Source: Bacteriovoracaceae bacterium
Lineage (GTDB): Bacteria; Bdellovibrionota; Bacteriovoracia; Bacteriovoracales; Bacteriovoracaceae
Assembly (NCBI GenBank): GCA_947440875.1
Contig: CANETG010000172.1
Coordinates: forward strand, 1 to 5,916
Length of the DNA: 5,916 nucleotides
Reading direction: 5' to 3'
Part shown: piece after piece, positions 1 to 5,535 of the stretch
How the letters are laid out: each line of letters opens with the position of its first letter
Position numbering within the stretch: the stretch's first letter is position 1
The notes under the pieces: model-generated
Seen by the model: the letters and a program-made list of their open reading frames with translations, nothing else
What the model was told of the DNA's origin: nothing
The model's database searches: none
Program-made: the position numbers and the translations under genes

Positions 1-593
1 AAATGCAGTTTGATACGAGGATGAAGGCGTCTCACCCCGAAGGCGTGATTGATGGTGATTTCGTCGATCCTGAAACGCTTTGCGTTTCAGTTGATCTCGC
101 GCGTGCGGGAACTCTTCCTTCGCTTCTTTGCTATCGGAAAATGAATTATCTTTTGAATCCAAGTTTGGTCCGGCAGGATCATTTTTATATTTCACGGACA
201 GTGAATGAAAACAATGTCGTCACTGGTGTGACTGTCACCGGATCAAAAATCGGTGGGGATGTAGAAAATGCTTTCGTTCTTTTTCCCGACCCGATGGGGG
301 CCACAGGAAGTACGATCGCTCATGCCGTTAACCATTACCGCTCGCTTGGGAAAGCGAAGGCGATGATTGCTCTTCATCTCATCATTACTCCTGAATACCT
401 CGCGAAAGTGACTCAAGAGTGCCCGGATCTTCAGGTCTTTACTTTGCGACTCGACCGCGGTCTTTCACCTGCCGATGTCCTTAATGAAATCCCTGGTAAG
501 CGCTGGAGCGAAGAAATAGGTTTAAACAAGCATCAATATATTGTTCCTGGAGCGGGTGGTTTGGGAGAGATTCTCAACAACTCATACTGCTAG
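1..593 (+). CDS. upp: Uracil phosphoribosyltransferase-like protein (5' partial)
   Basis: Predicted to make UMP from uracil and PRPP in the cytosol (pyrimidine salvage). Numbering from the ATG at position 3, the PRPP-binding segment is DPMGATGST (96-104, family DPMLATGGS). Before it is an LARAG segment (32-36) matching the family's LRAG, and after it ITPE (128-131), LDRGL (150-154) and the uracil-site-like YIVPG (179-183). In the roughly 208-residue E. coli enzyme about 75 residues precede LRAG; here only about 32 do. The ATG at position 3 is therefore probably internal and the gene starts outside the window. Two features are unusual: about 20 extra residues between LDRGL and YIVPG, and GAGGLGE where the family has GLGDAGD. 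It is followed after 17 nt by hpt, probably in one operon. The superfamily call is firm; uracil specificity is less certain because of the altered uracil loop. Confidence 0.82.
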   Translation, partial: MQFDTRMKASHPEGVIDGDFVDPETLCVSVDLARAGTLPSLLCYRKMNYLLNPSLVRQDHFYISRTVNENNVVTGVTVTGSKIGGDVENAFVLFPDPMGATGSTIAHAVNHYRSLGKAKAMIALHLIITPEYLAKVTQECPDLQVFTLRLDRGLSPADVLNEIPGKRWSEEIGLNKHQYIVPGAGGLGEILNNSYC

Positions 594-601
594 AGGACCA
601 T

Positions 602-606
602 AGGAG
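602..606 (+). promoter_or_regulatory. Shine-Dalgarno of hpt
   Basis: AGGAG lies 4 nt before the ATG at 611 in the 17-nt gap after the upp-like gene. It supports that start, and it shows that this genome uses ordinary SD initiation inside operons. Confidence 0.7.
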
Positions 607-610
607 AAAC

Positions 611-1141
611 ATGGAACTTTATACACCCGAGACACTCATCTCCGAAGAAGAAATCATTCAACGGATCGACGCTCTCGGAAAAGCGATCACGCAAAATTTT
701 GAAGGCCAAGATCTCATCGTGATCTGTGTTCTGAAAGGAGCCTTCATGTTCTGCTCAGACCTGATTAAGAGAATTAATCTACCGCTGAAACTCGAATTCA
801 TTTCTCTCTCGAGTTACGGTGATAGCACACAGAGTTCGGGAAGTGTTCGGCTCGAGATGGACATCACTGCCAACATCGAAGGAAAAAATGTTCTCATCGT
901 GGAAGACATTGTGGACTCGGGACTCACCATCAAAATACTGATGGAAATAATGTCCGTCAGAAAACCAAAAGAGGTGAGACTCGCGAGCCTACTTTTTAAG
1001 CCCTCAAAACTTAAGCACCCAGTGAGGATTGATTACTTAGGGTTCGAGATTGAAGATAAATTCGTCATTGGTTACGGGCTCGATTACGCTGGCCGCTACC
1101 GAGAATTGCCTTACATCGGAGTGTTGAATGCAGGTAACTAA
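611..1141 (+). CDS. hpt: Hypoxanthine (guanine) phosphoribosyltransferase
   Basis: Purine salvage enzyme converting hypoxanthine and/or guanine plus PRPP to IMP or GMP in the cytosol. The 176-residue product has the usual family length and all expected landmarks: LKG (41-43) for pyrophosphate binding; SSYG (67-70) on the mobile loop; the PRPP loop VEDIVDSGLT (97-106) with its paired acidic residues; the lysine at about 130 in LLFK, which normally contacts the purine; and KFVIGYGLDY (150-159), whose aromatic residue stacks on the base, followed by YRELPYIGVL. The start is set by AGGAG 4 nt upstream, and the protein begins where family members do. The 3' end overlaps the next gene by 14 nt, so the two are probably translated in a coupled way. 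Sequence alone does not separate hypoxanthine from guanine preference. Confidence 0.95.
   Translation: MELYTPETLISEEEIIQRIDALGKAITQNFEGQDLIVICVLKGAFMFCSDLIKRINLPLKLEFISLSSYGDSTQSSGSVRLEMDITANIEGKNVLIVEDIVDSGLTIKILMEIMSVRKPKEVRLASLLFKPSKLKHPVRIDYLGFEIEDKFVIGYGLDYAGRYRELPYIGVLNAGN
1118..1121 (+). promoter_or_regulatory. Shine-Dalgarno inside hpt for the GHMP kinase gene
   Basis: GGAG within the last codons of hpt lies 6 nt before the ATG at 1128. It supports the overlapping start rather than a later one, and the conserved kinase motif 1 begins only 9 codons after this ATG. Confidence 0.6.
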
Positions 1142-2141
1142 TCAAGGCTCTGTCCGAGTTGATCTCGTCGGCGGAACGCTCGACATTGAACCGATTAATC
1201 TCATCATCAAAAATGTCGTCACTCTCAACGTGGCGACGGGTCTTAAAGCATCTGTCACTCTTTCAAAAATTGCCTTCAAGGGCATTGAGATTTACTCGAA
1301 AGATTACAATAAAAATTATAAGTATGCGGCCGAAGACCTCACTGAAGAAAATGTCGTTTATTCAAAAAAATTCGAAGAGATGTCATTCGTTCTTCAGATT
1401 CTGCGACTCTTCAATATTAGTTCCGGTCTTCGCATGGAACTTTCCTCGGGAGCTCCTGCGGGATCCGGTCTCGGTGGATCTTCTGCCATGGGTGTGACTC
1501 TTTACCGAGCACTTTGCAATTTTACCGGAGAGAATTACGATCGTTTAAAAACCGTCCTCCGTGTGAAGGCTGTTGAATCGCGCATCCTCAATCAGGGAAT
1601 GGCGGGCTATCAAGATTATTTTCCGGCGTTAACTGGTGGAGTTCTTGCCATTCGCGGAATCGAAGGCGAAATCAAAGTGGAACAACTTTTCACGGATGAG
1701 CTTAAACTCGTCTTAGAAAGTCATCTCGTTCTTATTTCTTCCGGCCAGTCTCGTCAGTCTGGGATTAATAACTGGGAGGTCTATAAAGCGTTCTTTGATA
1801 AAAAGCCAGAGGTGGTCGCGGGTCTTGGTCGAATCGCAGAAATTTCTCACGCGACCTATGAGGCGCTTAAAGCGCGTGAGTGGGATAAAATGCTGAATCT
1901 CATCGCCCTTGAAGGGACTGAAAGAGAGAAGCTCTTTCCAGGTATAACCACTGAAAAAATACGGAATTTCACCGTCGAACTCAAAAAGAACGGAAATGTG
2001 CTAGGATTAAAGATGTGTGGTGCTGGCGGCGGCGGCTGCTTTATTCTCGTCCACAAGGGAATTGATCCCTCGGTGATCGAAGATAAAGTGAGAGCGCATG
2101 GCATGTCCATCCTTCCGTTTAAGGTGGAATCCCCGCTCTAA
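1128..2141 (+). CDS. GHMP-family small-molecule kinase, heptose/fucose-kinase type
   Basis: ATP-dependent phosphotransferase acting on a sugar or similar small alcohol in the cytosol. The 337 residues carry the three GHMP motifs: an N-terminal RVDLVGGTLDI (10-20); the phosphate-binding Gly/Ser loop PAGSGLGGSSA (110-120); and the C-terminal glycine-rich GLKMCGAGGGGCF (293-305). Between them, GYQDYFPALTGG (160-171) holds the probable catalytic Asp163, and SSGQSRQSG (204-212) resembles the (Y/S)(T/S)GxxRxS segment of D,D-heptose-7-phosphate kinases (HddA) and fucokinases. These place it nearer HddA/fucokinase than galactokinase, mevalonate kinase or homoserine kinase. The true substrate is unknown. 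No heptose or capsule genes are nearby; it sits between hpt and an RNase H-fold gene, overlapping hpt by 14 nt, so co-expression with nucleobase salvage is likely. The family call is strong; any substrate name would be a guess. Confidence 0.88.
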   Translation: MQVTNQGSVRVDLVGGTLDIEPINLIIKNVVTLNVATGLKASVTLSKIAFKGIEIYSKDYNKNYKYAAEDLTEENVVYSKKFEEMSFVLQILRLFNISSGLRMELSSGAPAGSGLGGSSAMGVTLYRALCNFTGENYDRLKTVLRVKAVESRILNQGMAGYQDYFPALTGGVLAIRGIEGEIKVEQLFTDELKLVLESHLVLISSGQSRQSGINNWEVYKAFFDKKPEVVAGLGRIAEISHATYEALKAREWDKMLNLIALEGTEREKLFPGITTEKIRNFTVELKKNGNVLGLKMCGAGGGGCFILVHKGIDPSVIEDKVRAHGMSILPFKVESPL

Positions 2142-2148
2142 ATCACTC

Positions 2149-2153
2149 GGGAG
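2149..2153 (+). promoter_or_regulatory. Shine-Dalgarno deciding a GTG start
   Basis: GGGAG sits 6 nt before the GTG at 2160, in the 18-nt gap after the kinase stop. This supports GTG initiation; the next in-frame ATG (residue 11) would cut off the first beta strand of the predicted fold. Confidence 0.6.
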
Positions 2154-2159
2154 TTTTTC

Positions 2160-3125
2160 GTGGGAACAAGTATTAAGAATGTGGCCGGGATGAGTCTCGG
2201 CGGAGGGCGAAGAGAAAATTTCTTTTTCTCTCTCCTCGAATATTTTCCCGACAAGAGGCGCTGGTTTCTCACCTCTCTTCACCAAGTCAAAGACGAGGAG
2301 ATTCGCGACCGTGATGAAATCATAGCGGCGTGGATCACGCAGTATGGTCTTACTCAACTCGTAGTTGATTTTCCTCTTTCAAAACCTCCCTGCGAAGAGT
2401 CGTGTCTCACGAATTGCCAAGGGGCCAATGTGTGTCCGCGTGATTCTGTAGTGGAAGTCAGAGGTGAAATGGAAAGTCTTCTTGAAGAAGACGCCCGCCT
2501 TCACTCAAAAAATCCAAAGAAGTACGAGCAGGAAAGAATTATTGCATCGGAAATTGATTACTCTAAAAACTTACTGAAGAAAAATACTGACGAGCACATG
2601 CTTTCTCGGTCCTTTAAAAGAAAGCTTCGCAAGGGGTTCACCCCCTACTGGCACCGACCGATCGATTTCTGGGTTTGGAAAAACTACTACGATCAGCTGC
2701 TCGAAGTGTTTAAAATTTCTTACGAATCATTCGGAAATGTCTCCGTCATGCTTTTGGCGAAGTTAAACTATCTCGTACGTCACCTTCCGAAAGATCTAAC
2801 GATGTATGAGTCTAACGTCCAGATCTGCTTGATTGAACTTTACCGTGCGAAAGTCGTAAGTAAGTCGACTCTCTTTCAGCTTTTTGATCTCGATCTCGCC
2901 TCTCAAGCTCGCGAACATATTGTTCACAACATCGAAGTCCACATGGGGATTTTCATCTACGAAAATGATCTCGAGACGATCATGAAGAATACGCATGCCT
3001 TTGATTCATTCATACTTTCGGTCGTTGGGCAGAGGATGCTCATGAATGAGCTTCGCAATATACCGGTCTGGGGAAATGCTGATGGTGGGAACTTCATTGT
3101 CCCGATGTTTCATCTTCAGGGGTAG
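2160..3125 (+). CDS. RNase H-fold protein resembling DUF429, with a four-cysteine cluster
   Basis: Not firmly recognised. The 321 residues follow the layout of DUF429/RuvC-like predicted nucleases: an N-terminal strand NVAGMSLGGG (7-16), a strand ending in VVDFPLSKP (68-76, compare the family's IDiPiGLP), YESN (216-219, compare yEvhPE), a Lys-Ser-Thr turn (235-237), and a late helix HAFDSFILSV (279-288, compare DAlDAlvaA). D70, E217 and D282 could form an acidic site, but the first-strand Asp expected in AGID is Ser12, so activity is doubtful. Four cysteines at 78, 82, 86 and 92 (C-x3-C-x3-C-x5-C) follow D70 directly and could bind zinc or an Fe-S cluster; this is inference. A charged, probably helical stretch (100-160) comes next. 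It is the last gene of the salvage-type run, reads from a GTG with a good SD, and its 3' end overlaps the opposite-strand membrane-protein gene by 32 nt. Confidence 0.6.
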   Translation: MGTSIKNVAGMSLGGGRRENFFFSLLEYFPDKRRWFLTSLHQVKDEEIRDRDEIIAAWITQYGLTQLVVDFPLSKPPCEESCLTNCQGANVCPRDSVVEVRGEMESLLEEDARLHSKNPKKYEQERIIASEIDYSKNLLKKNTDEHMLSRSFKRKLRKGFTPYWHRPIDFWVWKNYYDQLLEVFKISYESFGNVSVMLLAKLNYLVRHLPKDLTMYESNVQICLIELYRAKVVSKSTLFQLFDLDLASQAREHIVHNIEVHMGIFIYENDLETIMKNTHAFDSFILSVVGQRMLMNELRNIPVWGNADGGNFIVPMFHLQG

Positions 3126-3630
3126 GAAGAGCTGGAGGCCCCTGGTGCTCAACCGTATCTTCTTTCAAATATTTCACGCCTAAAAATAAATAAGTATAAA
3201 CGAAAATCATGAGAAGATTGTAAACGTACCAGCCGGTTCCAAGTCCCGCATTATCAAAAAGAAACAGTGTCGAAAACATAGCTGCAGTTAATGCATAAAA
3301 AAGAACAAATCCCTGGGCCCAAAGCTTTCTTCTCAGATAGAAAGCATAGAAAAAGAAGTTATTCGCAAGAATGATGGTGAGAAAAAAGTAAAAACTATTC
3401 TCAAAAAATTGCTGGAGCTCTCGAATACTATCTGGCCCAAGGTCACTGAGGATGACGCCACTTCTTTCGGCTGACTGACGTAGAAGTGTGCCGGACATAT
3501 CTTTGGCCACCCACCAGAGTCGAAGATACCACGAGTTCATCAGGTCAGAAGCAATCAAGAGGATCACGGCCATAATGACGAATTTACGTGGTCCAAACTT
3601 CTTAAAGTGGGCAATGAGTTTCTCTCGCAT
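3094..3630 (-). CDS. Four-helix integral membrane protein, unknown function
   Basis: I do not recognise this 178-residue protein. Four hydrophobic segments are visible at about 17-36, 79-98, 105-125 and 134-152. Positive clusters before helix 1 (residues 10-16) and between helices 2 and 3 (RRK, 100-102) predict both termini in the cytoplasm. This leaves a roughly 40-residue periplasmic loop (37-78) and a short Pro/Glu-rich tail with no fixed motif. There is no catalytic signature, cysteine pair or transporter motif. The ATG at 3630-3628 is the only plausible start, because an in-frame stop lies 15 nt upstream (3648-3646) and no other start codon intervenes. No Shine-Dalgarno precedes it; instead a TAAAAT box ends 7 nt before the ATG, so the message may be leaderless. 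It is divergent from the DUF2252 gene, and its last codons overlap the end of the opposite gene. Confidence 0.75.
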   Translation of the reverse strand: MREKLIAHFKKFGPRKFVIMAVILLIASDLMNSWYLRLWWVAKDMSGTLLRQSAERSGVILSDLGPDSIRELQQFFENSFYFFLTIILANNFFFYAFYLRRKLWAQGFVLFYALTAAMFSTLFLFDNAGLGTGWYVYNLLMIFVYTYLFLGVKYLKEDTVEHQGPPALPTPEDETSGQ

Positions 3631-3637
3631 GGGAAAG

Positions 3638-3666
3638 ATTTTACATTAAGGACGGGTATTCGTGAA
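3638..3666 (-). promoter_or_regulatory. Predicted sigma70-type promoter of the membrane-protein gene
   Basis: On the minus strand, TTCACG (3666-3661) and TAAAAT (3643-3638) are separated by 17 nt, matching TTGACA/TATAAT at 4 of 6 and 5 of 6 positions. Seven nucleotides after the -10 comes the A of the ATG at 3630, which is where transcription should begin. The 5' leader would then be absent or one to two bases long. Confidence 0.45.
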
Positions 3667-3672
3667 AGTGTT

Positions 3673-3700
3673 TTGACCATGGCTTAATAGGGTTTAGAAT
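3673..3700 (+). promoter_or_regulatory. Predicted sigma70-type promoter of the DUF2252-TSUP pair
   Basis: TTGACC (3673-3678) and TAGAAT (3695-3700) are separated by 16 nt, each matching the sigma70 consensus at 5 of 6 positions. The ATG at 3707 starts 7 nt after the end of the -10, so the expected transcription start coincides with the start codon. Its -35 lies 6 nt from the -35 of the divergent promoter, so a single bound regulator could affect both. Confidence 0.55.
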
Positions 3701-3706
3701 CAGAAG

Positions 3707-4816
3707 ATGGAAGATTACCTCCGCCGAAGCCTCGCTTTCGAGAAACGCCTGCAGATTAGTCCATTACCGCGAAAAGAGGCCAGATATCTGCTATTCCGCA
3801 TGGCGTGCCCGCTCATGCAGACAAAATTACCCCGGCTCCTTGATCTCAGTAAAATTCCAGTGACTTTTATTCATGGCAATCCTCACCTCGACAATTACGT
3901 GAAAACGGCCCGAGGCTCAGCGATGATGGATTTTGACCGCTCTCGGATGGGACCATATGCCTGGGACATTATCCGCTTCCTCGCGAGTTTATCCTTGAAG
4001 CGTGTTGAAGACGATGGGTTCCTTGACCGGAAAGTCGTGGATCATTTCATCGATTCCTATATTACGCATTTTCTTCATCCAGAGATCCCCTCAAAACAAT
4101 TGAAGCTGTTAAAAAATGTGAAGCCAGAAGACTGGCAGTCCAGTACGAAGGAATATCTTGCTTCCAATAAGCGCTGGGCCAAAAAAATGCGCGAACATCC
4201 ACTCGCTCCCAAATCTGAAATCGTGAATCAAATTCTTTCCGGCTATCTCGAGTCGAGGAGTGATACGCAGCTCATGAAAGAATTTAAAATCAGTGAGGTT
4301 GGTCACACACCTGGGACATTTGGGAAAAAGCATTTTATTTTTTCTCTCGTTCCACGGAATCCTGATTCTCACCTCGATGCGATTATTTTAGACATCAAAG
4401 AAGTGTACGCTGAGAAAAGTAACCGTTGGTTCTATACTCCGGTTCCACACCACGGACTTCGGATGATAGAAGCCGCCAATATCTACGCCCCAGGAATGGA
4501 AGAAAAGCTTGGTTACTGTACAGTGAATAACCGCCAGTACTGGGGACGACAAATTCCGTCATTTGCTGTGAAGGTAAAAAAATATCTAGATAAAGATGAG
4601 CAGGCCGATTTTGCTTACTCCATCGGATCTGAAATGGGTAAAGGACATCGGAAAGGGCTCAAAGATCAGAAAGACGCTGCTCTTATTGAAAAAGATTTTA
4701 CTCAAAATTTCGATCGTTACTATAAGGTGAGTAAGTTTCTTTGTTACGAAGCGAAGCTGGCCTTTGAAGCGATCCTTCGAAAGAATCGACTCTATCAGGA
4801 TTTCCGTAGGTGGTAG
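3707..4816 (+). CDS. DUF2252 family protein (kinase-like fold)
   Basis: A DUF2252 protein; the family shares the aminoglycoside-phosphotransferase/choline-kinase type of fold, but its substrate is not established. Visible landmarks are HGNPHLDNY (56-64), the family's catalytic-loop-like HGD.HLeNF with Asn replacing the usual Asp; MDFDRSRMGPYAWDIIRFLASL (74-95), matching the DFDE..GP..WDlkRLaaSl signature with likely metal-binding D75/D77; GTFGKKHFIF (203-212), a Gly-rich strand-turn; ILDIKEV (227-233), with the possible ATP-site Lys231; YWGRQIPSF (278-286); and GKGHRKG (311-317), resembling the LA.AHA segment. At 369 residues it is somewhat shorter than the roughly 400-450 typical of the family. 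An in-frame TAG at 3695-3697 fixes the ATG at 3707 as the first possible start; there is no SD. The transporter gene overlaps its end by 7 nt, implying joint translation. Confidence 0.8.
   Translation: MEDYLRRSLAFEKRLQISPLPRKEARYLLFRMACPLMQTKLPRLLDLSKIPVTFIHGNPHLDNYVKTARGSAMMDFDRSRMGPYAWDIIRFLASLSLKRVEDDGFLDRKVVDHFIDSYITHFLHPEIPSKQLKLLKNVKPEDWQSSTKEYLASNKRWAKKMREHPLAPKSEIVNQILSGYLESRSDTQLMKEFKISEVGHTPGTFGKKHFIFSLVPRNPDSHLDAIILDIKEVYAEKSNRWFYTPVPHHGLRMIEAANIYAPGMEEKLGYCTVNNRQYWGRQIPSFAVKVKKYLDKDEQADFAYSIGSEMGKGHRKGLKDQKDAALIEKDFTQNFDRYYKVSKFLCYEAKLAFEAILRKNRLYQDFRRW
4797..4800 (+). promoter_or_regulatory. Shine-Dalgarno for the TSUP gene, inside the DUF2252 gene
   Basis: AGGA lies 9 nt before the GTG at 4810. 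It is only modest, but it supports the overlapping GTG, the only start that keeps the complete first membrane helix. Confidence 0.45.
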
Positions 4817-5535
4817 GACTTTTTCTCCTCGTCACCTTCGGGTCACTTCTTACGGGCCTCACTGGACTCGGTGGAGGAACTCTGATCCTTGCCGGTCTTC
4901 TTCTTTTTTTTCCACCTGAGCTCGCTCTTCCCCTTCACAGCTTCACGCAGTTCACAGCGAACGCTCTGCGCGCCGGATTTTTTTTAAAAAAGGTCAGCTG
5001 GAAAATAGTAGGGTCGTACGCTCTTCTCATGCTGCCTTTTGCTTGGCTTGGTGCCGAGCTATTTGAACACATCAATTCTTCCATCCTTAAAATTATTGTG
5101 GGGGCGCTCATTCTTGCTTCCGTGATTCCTTGGAAGTTGAAATTTCAATCGGCACCCAGGCCAAGTACGTTTGTGATTGCCGGTGCATTGTCTGGATTCA
5201 TGGGAATATTCGTTGGTGCCGTAGGTCCTGTGGTGACGCCACTTTTTAATCGCCTGCCACTTGGTCGTGCGGGAAATCTGTCGACCAAGAGTGCGGGACA
5301 GATGTGTCTTCAGCTCTCGAAGATCATCGCTTTCGGGGGAGCCGCGGGAGTTAATTACCTCGCGATTAAAGAGAACATTGGGATTCTGATGCTGGGATCA
5401 TTCATCGGGGTAGGAATTTCCATTCCCCTCGGCAAAAAAATTTCGGATCAAAAGTTTGACCTTGCGGTCAATGTTCTTCTGACCCTGATCTCGATCAAAG
5501 TTTTATATGAAGGGATTCGCGAACTGATTAGTTGA
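4810..5535 (+). CDS. TauE/SafE (TSUP) family membrane transporter
   Basis: Inner-membrane protein of the TSUP family, whose known members move sulfite, sulfoacetate or other organosulfur and organic anions. The 241-residue length is typical. The internal two-fold repeat is visible: GLTGLGGGTLI (16-26) in the first half and GFMGIFVGAVGP (129-140) at the same place in the second. Hydrophobic segments are at roughly 2-33, 40-58, 65-83, 93-108, 121-146, 168-185, 189-207 and 217-235. Translation starts at a GTG overlapping the DUF2252 stop region by 7 nt, which indicates coupling. The substrate cannot be read from sequence, and no sulfur-metabolism gene is in the window. Codons 59-61 contain A AAA AAG in frame, preceded by eight T. 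The 3' end overlaps the opposite-strand gene by 8 nt. Confidence 0.88.
   Translation: MVGLFLLVTFGSLLTGLTGLGGGTLILAGLLLFFPPELALPLHSFTQFTANALRAGFFLKKVSWKIVGSYALLMLPFAWLGAELFEHINSSILKIIVGALILASVIPWKLKFQSAPRPSTFVIAGALSGFMGIFVGAVGPVVTPLFNRLPLGRAGNLSTKSAGQMCLQLSKIIAFGGAAGVNYLAIKENIGILMLGSFIGVGISIPLGKKISDQKFDLAVNVLLTLISIKVLYEGIRELIS

Noticed and set aside
3..5. ATG at position 3 as the true start of the upp-like gene
   Set aside because: Only about 32 residues would precede the conserved RAG segment, against about 75 in the canonical enzyme, and there is no room to see an RBS. The gene is more likely cut by the window edge.
1159..1497. Plus-strand 112-codon open frame inside the GHMP kinase gene
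   Set aside because: The Ser/Arg/Lys-rich translation is typical of a shifted reading frame, and the overlapping frame carries unmistakable GHMP kinase motifs.
2007..2357. Minus-strand 116-codon open frame across the kinase/RNase H-fold gene junction
   Set aside because: It lies antisense to the conserved GHMP motif 3 and the start of the next gene, its composition does not resemble a known family, and no SD or promoter serves it. It is a shadow of the real genes.
3117..3144. Inverted repeat CAGGGG/CCCCTG as an intrinsic terminator
   Set aside because: The stem is only 6 bp with a 16-nt loop, and neither strand has a T-run after it. It may be incidental, so it is not listed as a terminator.
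3679..3687. Two-codon mini-ORF ATG GCT TAA between the divergent genes
   Set aside because: It lies in the spacer of the predicted plus-strand promoter, upstream of the expected transcript start, so it would not be in the mRNA.
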